Of a DNA stretch of 64,000 nucleotides, positions 1 to 8,677 are shown piece by piece (within the stretch, counting starts at the first letter, position 1; each line of letters starts with the position of its first letter). The DNA lies in NCBI GenBank assembly GCA_031271965.1, contig JAISUS010000028.1:310001-374000 (forward strand), in the 5' to 3' direction. Source of the stretch: Prevotella sp. Its GTDB lineage: Bacteria; Bacteroidota; Bacteroidia; Bacteroidales; Dysgonomonadaceae. Made by a program: the position numbers and the translations under genes. Below the pieces are notes generated by a model. It made no database searches and was not told where the DNA came from. It was given only the letters and a program-made list of their open reading frames with translations.

Positions 1-2048
1 TAGGTATGGCTACCAACATGGCACCTCATAATATGACAGAGTCAATTAATGCTACTATTGCTTACATTGATAATAAGGATATCGACACTCAAGGGTTGAT
101 GCAACACATAAAAGCTCCTGATTTTCCTTCCGGAGGATTTATATATGGATATCAAGGTGTTATTGATGCATTTGAAACAGGTCGTGGCCGTGTTATCATG
201 CGTGGCCGTGCAGAAATTGAGATGGAAGGTAACCACGAAAAAATAGTGATCACCGAAATTCCATATTTAGTTAATAAAGCAGAGTTAATCAAGCATATAG
301 CAGACCTTGTAGGAGAAAAAAGACTTGATGGTATCAGCAACGTTAATGATGAATCCGACCGTCAGGGAATGCGTATTGTTGTTGACATTAAACGTGACGC
401 CAATGCAAATGTGGTTCTAAATAAACTATATAAACTTACAGCCTTACAATCATCTTTCAGTGTTAACAACATAGCGTTGGTTAAAGGCCGACCAAAAACA
501 TTGAATCTGAAAGACATGATTGCGTTCTTTGTTGAACACCGGATTGATGTAGTCATCCGTCGTACTACATACGATCTGCGTAAAGCAGAAGAACGCGCTC
601 ATATACTTGAAGGCCTTATTATAGCCTCAGATAATATTGATGAAGTAATTGCTATAATCAGAGCATCCAAGTCACCACAAGAAGCGATTGATAACTTGAT
701 ATCAAGATTCAATCTGACAGAAATACAATCACGGGCAATAGTAGAAATGCGTCTGCGTCAACTTACAGGACTTGAACAAGATAAATTACGCAATGAATAC
801 GACGAAATTCAAAAATTAATAGCTTATTTAAATGAAATCTTATCCAATGAAGATCTTCGTATGCAAGTTATTAAAGACGAATTAATCGAGATAAGAGATA
901 AATATGGAGATGAACGTCGGACAGAGATTGTTTATGCATCAGAAGAATTAAATCCTGAGGACTTCTATGCCAACGATGAAATGATTATAACAGTTTCCCA
1001 TCTCGGATATATCAAGCGTACACCTTTGACCGAATTTAGAGCTCAAAATAGAGGTGGAGTGGGAGCTAAAGGTTCGGAAACCAGAAATGAAGATTTTATA
1101 GAGCATATATACCCGGCATCGATGCATAACTACATTTTGCTCTTCACCCAAAAAGGTAAATGTTACTGGTTACGCGTATTCGACATTCCGGAAGGCACCA
1201 AAAGTTCGAAAGGACGGGCAATTCAGAATCTTTTGAATATCGAATCTGATGACAAGGCAACTGCCTTTATCCGCGTCAGAGGGTTTGGCGATACAGATTA
1301 TATCAATAGCCATTATCTAATATTCTGTACAAAACAAGGTGTTATAAAGAAAACCAGCCTTGAAGCATATTCGCGTCCTCGTCAAAACGGTGTGAACGCT
1401 ATAACAATACGTGAAGATGATAAAGTTATAGAAGTACTTATGACTGACGGCGATAGCGAGATATTATTAGCAAACAGGAATGGTAGAGCCATACGTTTCC
1501 ATGAATCTGATGTTCGTGAAATGGGACGTACTGCAACAGGTGTGCGAGGTATGCGTATTGATGAAGACGGTCAAGATGAGGTTATAGGAATGCTTGCAAT
1601 GTCAAAAGAGGCTCAAAATACTGAAACCATTATGGTTGTCTCTGAACAAGGATACGGAAAACGCACCAATCTGAATGAAAAGGACGAAGAGGGAAATGAT
1701 ATAATCGAAGAAGGCAGTATTGTTCCGGTATATCGCATAACCAGCCGGGGTGGAAAAGGAGTTAAAACTCTGAATATAACAGAGAAAACAGGAAAATTGG
1801 TTTCTATAAATAGTGTCACAGACGAAAACGATTTAATGATAATTAACAAGTCTGGTATTACTATTCGCCTAAAAGTTTCAGATATTCGCACCATGGGACG
1901 TGCTACCCAAGGGGTTAAACTAATAAATTTAGGTAAAAGAAACGATGAAATAGCATCGATTTGTAAAGTTGACTCAGAAGACGAGGTTGAAACAGAAAAT
2001 ACTGATGATAATAATACATCAGAAGAAAATATAGATAACAACAATTGA
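1..2048 (+). CDS. gyrA: DNA gyrase subunit A, 5'-truncated by window edge
   Basis: Breakage-reunion subunit of DNA gyrase, which introduces negative supercoils with GyrB. The reading frame is open to the left edge: the codon before the first Met encodes Gly, matching the family motif GMATNMAPHN, so this Met is internal. By comparison with E. coli GyrA about 170 N-terminal residues, including the catalytic Tyr, lie outside the window. About 680 residues are visible: the rest of the breakage-reunion core and coiled coil, then the C-terminal beta-pinwheel. The GyrA-box region reads QNRGGVG instead of the usual QRRGGKG; a later blade carries SRGGKG. The pinwheel with its GyrA-box favours GyrA over ParC. 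The protein ends in an acidic, Asn-rich tail. A TPR gene follows 21 bp downstream, probably in the same transcript. Confidence 0.96.
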   Translation, partial: GMATNMAPHNMTESINATIAYIDNKDIDTQGLMQHIKAPDFPSGGFIYGYQGVIDAFETGRGRVIMRGRAEIEMEGNHEKIVITEIPYLVNKAELIKHIADLVGEKRLDGISNVNDESDRQGMRIVVDIKRDANANVVLNKLYKLTALQSSFSVNNIALVKGRPKTLNLKDMIAFFVEHRIDVVIRRTTYDLRKAEERAHILEGLIIASDNIDEVIAIIRASKSPQEAIDNLISRFNLTEIQSRAIVEMRLRQLTGLEQDKLRNEYDEIQKLIAYLNEILSNEDLRMQVIKDELIEIRDKYGDERRTEIVYASEELNPEDFYANDEMIITVSHLGYIKRTPLTEFRAQNRGGVGAKGSETRNEDFIEHIYPASMHNYILLFTQKGKCYWLRVFDIPEGTKSSKGRAIQNLLNIESDDKATAFIRVRGFGDTDYINSHYLIFCTKQGVIKKTSLEAYSRPRQNGVNAITIREDDKVIEVLMTDGDSEILLANRNGRAIRFHESDVREMGRTATGVRGMRIDEDGQDEVIGMLAMSKEAQNTETIMVVSEQGYGKRTNLNEKDEEGNDIIEEGSIVPVYRITSRGGKGVKTLNITEKTGKLVSINSVTDENDLMIINKSGITIRLKVSDIRTMGRATQGVKLINLGKRNDEIASICKVDSEDEVETENTDDNNTSEENIDNNN

Positions 2049-2069
2049 ATATGAACTAAATCGATAATT

Positions 2070-3347
2070 ATGAAACGTACTCTATTAGCAATAACGTTAT
2101 GTGCATTTGCAGGATTTTCTTTTGCGCAGAAAAGTGCTGTAAAAAATGCAAAATCCTCTAAGGATATTAATGAGGCCAGATCTTTGATTAAACCGGCATT
2201 AACTGATCCTGAAACAATGAATGATGCGGAAACATGGAAAGTTGCCGGAGATATCGAATACAAAGCTTTTGATGATGAGCGGACTCTGGAAATGCAGAAA
2301 CAAATTACCGGGAAAGGTGGTAATGAAGAAAAAATGTATGAAGGATTATATAACATGTATGAGCCTTATATTAAAGCAGATGAATTAGGTCAACTTCCAG
2401 ACGAGAAAGGTAAAATTAAGAACAAAGTGAGAAAGGACATCGTTAAGAATTTAAGAGATGGCCATCGATTCTATATTAATGGAGGCATATTCTATAACGA
2501 GAAACAAGATTATAAGAGAGCTGCTGACTTCTTTGAAAGATACTGGGAACTACCGTCTTTAGCAATATTTGAAGATACCAGATCTGAATTCAATACTCAG
2601 GATACAACGTTTCAGACAATCAAATATTATGCTGTGATTAGTGCTATACAATCTAAAGATAATGCACGTTCTATCCAATTATTGAAGAAACTTATTGCTG
2701 AACCATATGTTCAGAACAGCACATATAAAGAAAGTGACACTTACGAGTTGCTAGCCAGTGAATATCAACAAGTTGGCGACAGCATTGCATATGTAAATTT
2801 GTTACGCGAAGGGACTCAAAAATTCCCATCTGTCAAATATTTTTCCCTTAATCTGATAAATGAGTTCATTAAAGGAGGAAAAACAGATGAAGCAATGTCA
2901 TATTTGGACGAAGCAATCAAAAATGATCCGACTAATGCATGTGAACTACTGAGTGTAAAAGCTTCTTTATTTGCAGAACGTAAAGAATATGCTCAAGCTG
3001 AGCCGGCTTATTTACAGGCTTTATCTACTGATGCAAATTGCGAGAAAGCATTAGAAGGAATTGGTATATTGTACATACTGCAAGCACAAGACGTTAAAGA
3101 AAAAGCTGGTCAGACAACAGACAGAGCTATATCTGCAAAATTAGACAAAGAGACTATAGATCTTTATCAGAAGGCATTACCATATTTGGAAAAATATAGA
3201 GATTTACTAAAAGCTAAAAATACAGATAAATACGACGTTAGACAGATTCTAATGAAATTGCAAAACGTATATTATAACTTGACTTTATTGAATGTAAATA
3301 AAAATGCTGAATATGATGCTGTTCAAAAAGAACTGGAAGCAGAATAA
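2070..3347 (+). CDS. exported tetratricopeptide-repeat protein
   Basis: Protein of 425 residues with an N-terminal signal peptide (MKRTLLAITLCAFAGFSFAQ) and Ala-rich helical repeats of TPR type, clearest in the C-terminal half around residues 260-345 (for example AMSYLDEAIKNDPTNA and AEPAYLQALSTDANC). TPR proteins are scaffolds and no enzymatic motif is seen. It is expected in the periplasm, possibly bound to an envelope complex. It begins 21 bp after gyrA and ends before a strong hairpin terminator, so the two are probably co-transcribed. I recall the same gyrA-TPR order in other Bacteroidales. The specific function is unknown. Confidence 0.85.
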   Translation: MKRTLLAITLCAFAGFSFAQKSAVKNAKSSKDINEARSLIKPALTDPETMNDAETWKVAGDIEYKAFDDERTLEMQKQITGKGGNEEKMYEGLYNMYEPYIKADELGQLPDEKGKIKNKVRKDIVKNLRDGHRFYINGGIFYNEKQDYKRAADFFERYWELPSLAIFEDTRSEFNTQDTTFQTIKYYAVISAIQSKDNARSIQLLKKLIAEPYVQNSTYKESDTYELLASEYQQVGDSIAYVNLLREGTQKFPSVKYFSLNLINEFIKGGKTDEAMSYLDEAIKNDPTNACELLSVKASLFAERKEYAQAEPAYLQALSTDANCEKALEGIGILYILQAQDVKEKAGQTTDRAISAKLDKETIDLYQKALPYLEKYRDLLKAKNTDKYDVRQILMKLQNVYYNLTLLNVNKNAEYDAVQKELEAE

Positions 3348-3368
3348 ACGGATAAATAAATAAAATAT

Positions 3369-3412
3369 AACGAACGCTTATAAGATGACTCTTGTAGGCG
3401 TTCGTTTATTTT
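3369..3412 (+). terminator. Rho-independent terminator after the gyrA-TPR unit
   Basis: A 16-bp stem, 3369-3384 pairing with 3391-3406 (two G-U pairs), has a 6-nt loop and is followed by a T-rich run. It lies just after the TPR gene stop codon. Confidence 0.85.
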
Positions 3413-3567
3413 TTATAGCATTTTGTCAACATATAAAAGTTACATAATTACTATTATGTTTAATTATATATTTGTTAAATAACATTTGTATAAGAGAAAG
3501 CTCCTATTATTTGATTATATTTACACAAAATAAAGAATAACAATGCTATTCACAAAATTCAGTCTGC

Positions 3568-4659
3568 ATGGAACATATTGAAAATGAAGAGCAATTTCAA
3601 GGCTTGCGGGTAAACAAAGGAATATCGGAACAACCTACAGTCAATCCTTATTTGAACAATTATAAAAAGTTCAAAAGAAAAGTATATACAGTTTCTGAAT
3701 ATGTTGAAGGAATACTAAAAGGAAACATTACAATATTAGGACAAGCCGTAACTCTTATAGAGAGTTTCAGACAAGACCATCAATCTATAGCACAAGAAGT
3801 TATAGAGAAGTGCTTACCCTACACAGGAAATTCTATCCGTGTAGGAATAACAGGTGTCCCCGGAGCTGGTAAAAGCACCTCTATCGATGCCTTCGGTATG
3901 CATATTCTCAAGAGCAATAATAAACTTGCAGTTTTAGCAATTGACCCTTCCAGTGAAGTCACCAAAGGAAGCATACTTGGAGACAAAACTAGAATGGAGA
4001 GGCTGTCTGTCGAGAAAAACGCATTTATCCGCCCCTCCCCTTCTGCCGGTTCGCTAGGTGGTGTAGCCCGTAAAACAAGGGAAACAATTATACTCTGCGA
4101 AGCTGCCGGATTTGACCGTATCATAGTGGAAACTGTTGGTGTAGGCCAATCGGAAACGGCTGTACACTCTATGGTGGACTTTTTCCTTTTAATACAGCTA
4201 GCCGGAACAGGTGACGAATTGCAAGGAATAAAACGTGGAATAATGGAAATGGCTGACGGCATTATTATAAATAAAGCTGATGGAAATAATATAGAGAAAG
4301 CCAGACTTGCACAATCTCATTTTCAAAATGCACTCCACCTATTTCCTTTACCCGAATCAGGATGGGCTCCTCAAGTATTAACCTATTCCGGATATTACGA
4401 AATAGGAATCGACGAGGTTTGGAAAATGATCGATGAATATATAGCATTCGTTAAAGAGAATAAGTACTTTGATTACAGGCGTAATGCTCAATCCAAATTC
4501 TGGATGCATGAAACAATCAATGAACGGTTAAAAAGTAATTTTTATAATAATCCGCAAGTACAAAAAGAACTGAAAAGATACGAACAGTTGGTTCTTGATT
4601 CTCAAATGAGTTCTTTTGCTGCAGCAAGTAATGTTCTAGATACATACTTTAATTCTTAA
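3568..4659 (+). CDS. meaB: MeaB/ArgK-family GTPase, methylmalonyl-CoA mutase chaperone
   Basis: G3E-family GTPase of 363 residues. In this family MeaB protects and reloads adenosylcobalamin-dependent methylmalonyl-CoA mutase, which serves succinate/propionate metabolism in Bacteroidales. Visible motifs are a P-loop GVPGAGKST at residues 96-104, a Walker-B-like region IIVETVGVGQSE around residue 190, and the guanine-specificity motif NKADG near residue 235. The N-terminal 90 residues form the helical extension usual in Bacteroidota members. No mutase gene lies in this window. The gene stands alone between a terminator and the glucokinase promoter. An AT-rich 155-bp leader precedes it, with only a weak -7-like TATATTTA at 3516-3523. 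Confidence 0.92.
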   Translation: MEHIENEEQFQGLRVNKGISEQPTVNPYLNNYKKFKRKVYTVSEYVEGILKGNITILGQAVTLIESFRQDHQSIAQEVIEKCLPYTGNSIRVGITGVPGAGKSTSIDAFGMHILKSNNKLAVLAIDPSSEVTKGSILGDKTRMERLSVEKNAFIRPSPSAGSLGGVARKTRETIILCEAAGFDRIIVETVGVGQSETAVHSMVDFFLLIQLAGTGDELQGIKRGIMEMADGIIINKADGNNIEKARLAQSHFQNALHLFPLPESGWAPQVLTYSGYYEIGIDEVWKMIDEYIAFVKENKYFDYRRNAQSKFWMHETINERLKSNFYNNPQVQKELKRYEQLVLDSQMSSFAAASNVLDTYFNS

Positions 4660-4725
4660 CCTCTATATTGTCCAGAAATACACAGAATTCACTATACTAA
4701 AGGCTGATATTAGAATGGAATTAGT

Positions 4726-4733
4726 TATATTTG
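4726..4733 (+). promoter_or_regulatory. Bacteroidota -7 box for the glucokinase gene
   Basis: TATATTTG matches the TAnnTTTG consensus exactly and lies 55 bp before the start codon. No convincing -33 TTTG is seen at 19-21 bp spacing. Confidence 0.55.
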
Positions 4734-4788
4734 TAAGCTTTTAATTAAAAAATAATTTCATTGTTGAATTAACATATATATAAAAATC

Positions 4789-5751
4789 ATGGAAAAACCA
4801 TATGCTATTGGAATCGATATAGGTGGAACCAATTCGGTTTTTGGCGTAGTAGACAAACGTGGACATATAATAAATCAAGGATCTATAAAAACGGGTACAT
4901 ATCTAGAGATTAATGATTATGTAACTCACCTTGCTGCCGGAGTTCAAGAAATTATTGATCAGGTAGGTGGTACTGGAAATATAAAGGGGATTGGAGTTGG
5001 AGCACCAAATGGTAATTATTTTACCGGTTGCATCGAATTTGCACCTAATCTACCATGGAAAGGAGTTATTCCTTTAGCTCAAATGCTTACTGACAAATTA
5101 AATATACCGGTTGCTCTAACAAATGACGCAAATGCGGCAGCAATTGGAGAAATGACTTACGGAGCAGCCCGCGGTATGAAAGACTTCGTTGTAATTACTC
5201 TCGGTACTGGTGTTGGCAGTGGAATTGTGGTAAATGGACAGCTTGTATATGGTCACGATGGGTTTGCCGGAGAATTAGGACATACTACAATTCGCCGCGA
5301 TGGTCGCCTTTGTGGTTGCGGTAAAAAAGGTTGTTTGGAAACATACAGTTCAGCAACAGGAGTAGCGCGTACAGCCAGAGAATTTTTAGAAACCAGAACA
5401 GAGCCAAGTCTTCTGAGAGAACTTAATCCGGCAGACATTACATCAAAAGATGTGTACGATGCTGCCGTAAAAGGAGATAAATTGGCTAAAGATATTTTTG
5501 AAATGACCGGCCAGATATTAGGCGAATCATTTGCCGATTTCGTAGCATTCTCTAGCCCGGAAGCGATTATATTATTCGGAGGGCTAACAAAAGCCGGGAA
5601 ATTAATATTTGATCCAGTACGTAAACATATGGAAGAAAATGTATTACCTATTTTCCGTAATAAAATCAAACTATTGATGTCTGAACTTAAAGAAAGTGAT
5701 GCTGCCGTATTAGGTGCAAGTGCTTTAGGTTGGGAAGTAAAAGACTATTAA
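4789..5751 (+). CDS. glk: ROK-family glucokinase
   Basis: Sugar kinase of 320 residues, probably ATP-dependent phosphorylation of glucose to glucose-6-phosphate in the cytoplasm. The ATP phosphate-binding motif DIGGTN is at residues 10-15. The catalytic Asp region is TNDANAAAIGE, followed by GTGVGSG. The ROK signature is complete: GELGH and the zinc cluster CGCGKKGCLE beginning at Cys175. Length and motifs fit Bacteroides glucokinases. N-acetylhexosamine specificity cannot be excluded from motifs alone. It is monocistronic, with its own -7 box and a strong terminator. It is a useful contrast to the atypical ROK protein at 48371-49324. Confidence 0.9.
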   Translation: MEKPYAIGIDIGGTNSVFGVVDKRGHIINQGSIKTGTYLEINDYVTHLAAGVQEIIDQVGGTGNIKGIGVGAPNGNYFTGCIEFAPNLPWKGVIPLAQMLTDKLNIPVALTNDANAAAIGEMTYGAARGMKDFVVITLGTGVGSGIVVNGQLVYGHDGFAGELGHTTIRRDGRLCGCGKKGCLETYSSATGVARTAREFLETRTEPSLLRELNPADITSKDVYDAAVKGDKLAKDIFEMTGQILGESFADFVAFSSPEAIILFGGLTKAGKLIFDPVRKHMEENVLPIFRNKIKLLMSELKESDAAVLGASALGWEVKDY

Positions 5752-5776
5752 TTTGCTTTATATGCACCCACATAAG

Positions 5777-5817
5777 CAACCTGTAAGACAGATTATCTTA
5801 CAGGTTGTTTGTTTTTA
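5777..5817 (+). terminator. Rho-independent terminator after glk
   Basis: A perfect 12-bp stem (5777-5788 with 5796-5807) with a 7-nt loop is followed by TTTGTTTTT. Confidence 0.88.
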
Positions 5818-5842
5818 TATTATTAATTCAATGCGTTTTTAT

Positions 5843-5850
5843 TACCTTTG
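5843..5850 (+). promoter_or_regulatory. Bacteroidota -7 box for purM
   Basis: TACCTTTG is an exact TAnnTTTG match, 35 bp before the purM start and downstream of the glk terminator. No clear -33 box is seen. Confidence 0.6.
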
Positions 5851-5885
5851 TACTTCATATAAATTTATTTCTTTGAACAAACGAA

Positions 5886-7052
5886 ATGAGTGACCAACGC
5901 TACAACCAACGAGGAGTTTCGGCCTCGAAAGAAGACGTTCATAATGCAATTAAGAACGTAGATAAAGGTATATTCCCTAAAGCTTTTTGTAAGATAATTC
6001 CAGACATATTAGGCGATGATCCCGAATATTGTAATATCATGCACGCTGACGGAGCCGGTACTAAATCTTCATTAGCATACATATATTGGAAAGAAACGGG
6101 AGATCTTTCTGTATGGAAAGGTATTGCGCAAGATGCCCTGATTATGAATATAGATGATTTGCTATGTGTTGGTGCTACTGATAATATTTTACTATCCTCT
6201 ACTATTGGCAGGAATAAAATGTTGATACCTGGCGAAGTTATATCGGCAATTATAGAAGGGACTAACCAGCTATGTGATGAATTGTCCTCGTTGGGTGTCA
6301 ATATATATCCTACAGGAGGGGAAACTGCTGATGTTGGTGATTTGGTTCGCACGATCATAGTAGACAGTACAGTTACATGCCGCATGAAGCGCTCCGATGT
6401 TATTTCTAACGATAATATCCAAGGAGGAGATGTTATCGTGGGTCTGTCCTCTTCAGGACAGGCAACATACGAAAAAGAGTATAACGGAGGTATGGGTAGC
6501 AACGGACTTACCTCTGCACGTCACGATGTATTTGCCAATTATCTTGCAAAAAAATATCCGGAAAGTTACGATGCTTCCATTCCTTCCGATTTGGTCTATT
6601 CGGGAAATATGGAGCTTACTAACGAGATAAACGGCCTGAATATAGATGCAGGAAAGTTAGTGCTCTCCCCTACCCGCACCTATGCCCCTGTTATCAAACA
6701 AATATTAGATAAACTTCGTAGACATATACATGGAATGGTCCATTGTTCAGGAGGCGCGCAGACCAAAGTTTTGCATTTTGTAGATAAAGTAAAGATTACC
6801 AAAAATAATCTTTTTCCTGTTCCTCCTTTGTTTAAACTAATTCAAGAACAATCAGGAACTGGCTGGAATGAGATGTACAAGGTATTTAATATGGGACATC
6901 GTATGGAAATATACTTACCACAATCATTTGCTCAAGAAGTCATTGATATATCAAAATCCTTTGGCATAGACGCTCAGATAGTTGGTTTTGTGGAAGAATC
7001 GGACAGTACAGAACTTATTATCGATAGCGAATTCGGACATTTTGAATATTGA
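5886..7052 (+). CDS. purM: phosphoribosylformylglycinamidine cyclo-ligase (AIR synthase)
   Basis: ATP-dependent ring closure of FGAM to 5-aminoimidazole ribonucleotide, the fifth step of de novo purine synthesis. The 388-residue protein has the PurM architecture: the N-terminal half carries HADGAGTKSS (the family DGxGTK loop) near residue 55 and the conserved YPTGGETADVGD near residue 140. The C-terminal half is the AIRS_C domain with GLSSSGQATYE. It is longer than E. coli PurM (about 345 residues), as is usual in Bacteroidales homologs. It is monocistronic with its own -7 box; no other pur gene is near. Confidence 0.92.
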   Translation: MSDQRYNQRGVSASKEDVHNAIKNVDKGIFPKAFCKIIPDILGDDPEYCNIMHADGAGTKSSLAYIYWKETGDLSVWKGIAQDALIMNIDDLLCVGATDNILLSSTIGRNKMLIPGEVISAIIEGTNQLCDELSSLGVNIYPTGGETADVGDLVRTIIVDSTVTCRMKRSDVISNDNIQGGDVIVGLSSSGQATYEKEYNGGMGSNGLTSARHDVFANYLAKKYPESYDASIPSDLVYSGNMELTNEINGLNIDAGKLVLSPTRTYAPVIKQILDKLRRHIHGMVHCSGGAQTKVLHFVDKVKITKNNLFPVPPLFKLIQEQSGTGWNEMYKVFNMGHRMEIYLPQSFAQEVIDISKSFGIDAQIVGFVEESDSTELIIDSEFGHFEY

Positions 7053-7098
7053 ATTATATTTTTAACTTCTGTTAATTATATTTTTACCAAATAGCTTT

Positions 7099-7106
7099 TA
7101 TATTTG
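7099..7106 (+). promoter_or_regulatory. Bacteroidota -7 box for the Cys/Lys-repeat protein gene
   Basis: TATATTTG is an exact consensus match 40 bp before the start codon. No clear -33 element is seen. Confidence 0.6.
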
Positions 7107-7146
7107 TGATCTAACTTAGATTAAATAAACAATTAAAAAATAAGGT

Positions 7147-7389
7147 ATGAAGAAGATTATAATGTCAGCAATTATGTGTGTAGCTTTGATGGCTTCATCT
7201 GTAGCAGTAGCCCAAGATACAGCTCCTAAGAAAGATCAACCTAAAAAGGAATGTTGCCAAGATAAAGCAGCTGATAAAAAGGATGAAAAAAAATCTTGTT
7301 GTAAAGACAAAGCTAAAGCGACAGATAAAAAAGATAGCAAAAAAGCGACTTGTTGTAAAGATAAAGCCAAAGCAGCCGATAAAAAGTAA
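7147..7389 (+). CDS. small exported Lys/Cys-repeat protein
   Basis: An 80-residue protein with a signal peptide (residues 1-22, ending in SVAVA before Gln23). The mature part is almost only Lys, Asp, Ala and Cys. It contains three imperfect repeats of the form CC(K/Q)DKA..ADKK, with Cys pairs at residues 36-37, 51-52 and 69-70. The high charge and paired cysteines suggest an extended periplasmic or surface protein that could bind metal or form disulfides; this is inference. It has its own promoter and terminator, so it is a real monocistronic gene although I do not recognise a named family. Confidence 0.8.
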   Translation: MKKIIMSAIMCVALMASSVAVAQDTAPKKDQPKKECCQDKAADKKDEKKSCCKDKAKATDKKDSKKATCCKDKAKAADKK

Positions 7390-7403
7390 AAGATTCAAAA
7401 TAG

Positions 7404-7446
7404 AAAAGCGGAGACATTTCATCACCTGTGATTTGTCTCCGTTTTT
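7404..7446 (+). terminator. Rho-independent terminator after the Cys/Lys-repeat gene
   Basis: CGGAGACA at 7409-7416 pairs with TGTCTCCG, ending at 7441. An inner ATCAC/GTGAT stem and a following T-run complete the hairpin. Confidence 0.85.
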
Positions 7447-7620
7447 CGTATAAATCACCTCGTTCTAAAATACGGCAAAAGTATCCCTGGTCATAAAATT
7501 ATCTCTCATATTCAGAACATTAGGACATACCCAGAACAAACATTCTTAGCACATATATTACATTCTCAGATTCTTAATATAGTTTACCTATATTTATTTC
7601 CTTTTTCTCAACATATTTTA

Positions 7621-7628
7621 TACTTTTG
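7621..7628 (+). promoter_or_regulatory. Bacteroidota -7 box for the flavin reductase-speA unit
   Basis: TACTTTTG fits TAnnTTTG. A possible TTG start codon at 7626 would lie inside this box, which supports choosing the downstream ATG at 7686 as the true start. Confidence 0.55.
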
Positions 7629-7685
7629 CGAATTGAAATTCCCTATTCACCCGGACGAAGCATTGACTGTATTTATATTAATGAG

Positions 7686-8192
7686 ATGGTTTTTAAAGAA
7701 AAAAATATAAAAGACTATACCCCTGACGCATTCGGTCTAAAAGACAAATGGATGCTAATTACAGCATCAAAACCGGATGGTACGGTAAATACGATGACTG
7801 CAAGTTGGGGCGGATTTGGTGTTATGTGGAATAAAGAAGTAGCTTTTATTGTTATACGTCCACAAAGATATACCAGAGAATTTATAGAAAGCTCAGACTT
7901 CTTTTCGCTTACGTTTTTTGACAAAAGCTACCTTAAAGATTTAAGCTATTTGGGAAAAGTATCAGGAAGAGATGAAAATAAAATAGAGAAAACAAAGTTA
8001 ATTGTGGCTACAGAGAATAGTATTCCTTATTTTCAAGAAGCTAACAATATTATCTTTGCTAAAAAATTATTTGTACAACGCATAGAAGAAAACGCTTTTC
8101 TTGATAATAGTATTATCGAAAGGTGGTATCCTGAAAAAGATTTTCACTATTTATATATTGCAGAAATAACAAAAATACTGGTGAAAGAATGA
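7686..8192 (+). CDS. flavin reductase-like (FMN-binding split-barrel) protein
   Basis: A 168-residue protein resembling the flavin reductase/FMN-binding split-barrel family. Characteristic stretches are WMLITASKPDG, TMTASWGGFGVMWN and FIVIRPQRYTREF, followed by SLTFFD and SGRDENKI. Such proteins bind FMN and may reduce flavin with NAD(P)H or act as oxidoreductases; the substrate is unknown. The ATG at 7686 is chosen because the longer frame would start with TTG inside the -7 box at 7621-7628. The stop codon overlaps the next gene by 4 bp (ATGA), so translation is probably coupled. Confidence 0.85.
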   Translation: MVFKEKNIKDYTPDAFGLKDKWMLITASKPDGTVNTMTASWGGFGVMWNKEVAFIVIRPQRYTREFIESSDFFSLTFFDKSYLKDLSYLGKVSGRDENKIEKTKLIVATENSIPYFQEANNIIFAKKLFVQRIEENAFLDNSIIERWYPEKDFHYLYIAEITKILVKE

Positions 8193-8656
8193 AAAGTGAA
8201 GAGATAACCCTGAAAGCGTTTACTGTAGTTGGAATATCAGTTAGAACAACGAACCAAAACCATAAATCGCAGGAGGATATAGCTAAATTATGGGAATCAT
8301 TCTTACTAAATGGAGTAGTACAGTCTATCAAGAATAAAATATCGAATGATATATACTGTATATATACCGATTATGAAAGTGATTACACAGGAGAATATAC
8401 AACACTTATAGGCTATAAAGTTTCAGATACAGAGGGAATTCCTACGAACAAAAATTTAGTTATAAAAGACTTTCCGGCATGTAAATACTTAAAATATACC
8501 TCAGAAGGTGAATTGCCTTATGCTGTAGGTAAGACATGGGCCCATATATGGCAATCAAATACGGAAAGAGCTTACATCGCTGATTTTGATATTTATGGGG
8601 AAGAAGCAAAAGACCCTAAGAATGCTAAAATAACAACATTTTTATCTATTAAATAA
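8189..8656 (+). CDS. GyrI-like / effector-binding-domain protein
   Basis: A 155-residue stand-alone protein that resembles the AraC-type effector-binding (GyrI-like small-molecule-binding) fold. The pattern is an N-terminal strand (FTVVGISVRT), a central IYCIYTDYESDYTGEYTTLIGYKV, then PACKYLKYTSEGELPYAVGKTWAHIW and a C-terminal FDIYG. It has no DNA-binding helix-turn-helix, so it is not by itself a transcription factor. Known relatives bind or hydrolyse small amphipathic molecules; the ligand here is unknown. It overlaps the flavin reductase gene by 4 bp and lies 21 bp before speA. Confidence 0.75.
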   Translation: MKSEEITLKAFTVVGISVRTTNQNHKSQEDIAKLWESFLLNGVVQSIKNKISNDIYCIYTDYESDYTGEYTTLIGYKVSDTEGIPTNKNLVIKDFPACKYLKYTSEGELPYAVGKTWAHIWQSNTERAYIADFDIYGEEAKDPKNAKITTFLSIK

Positions 8657-8677
8657 TTTTATCACTTTACAAGAAGA

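Noticed and set aside
1613..2356. 247-residue open frame on the minus strand
   Set aside because: It lies antisense to gyrA and the TPR gene, is Ser/Phe-rich without any domain, and has no promoter; shadow frame.
5939..6502. 187-residue open frame on the minus strand
   Set aside because: Antisense to the clear purM gene; no supporting motif.
7626..7685. TTG start giving a longer flavin reductase
   Set aside because: The TTG is inside the -7 box at 7621-7628, so it would not be transcribed as a start; ATG at 7686 chosen.
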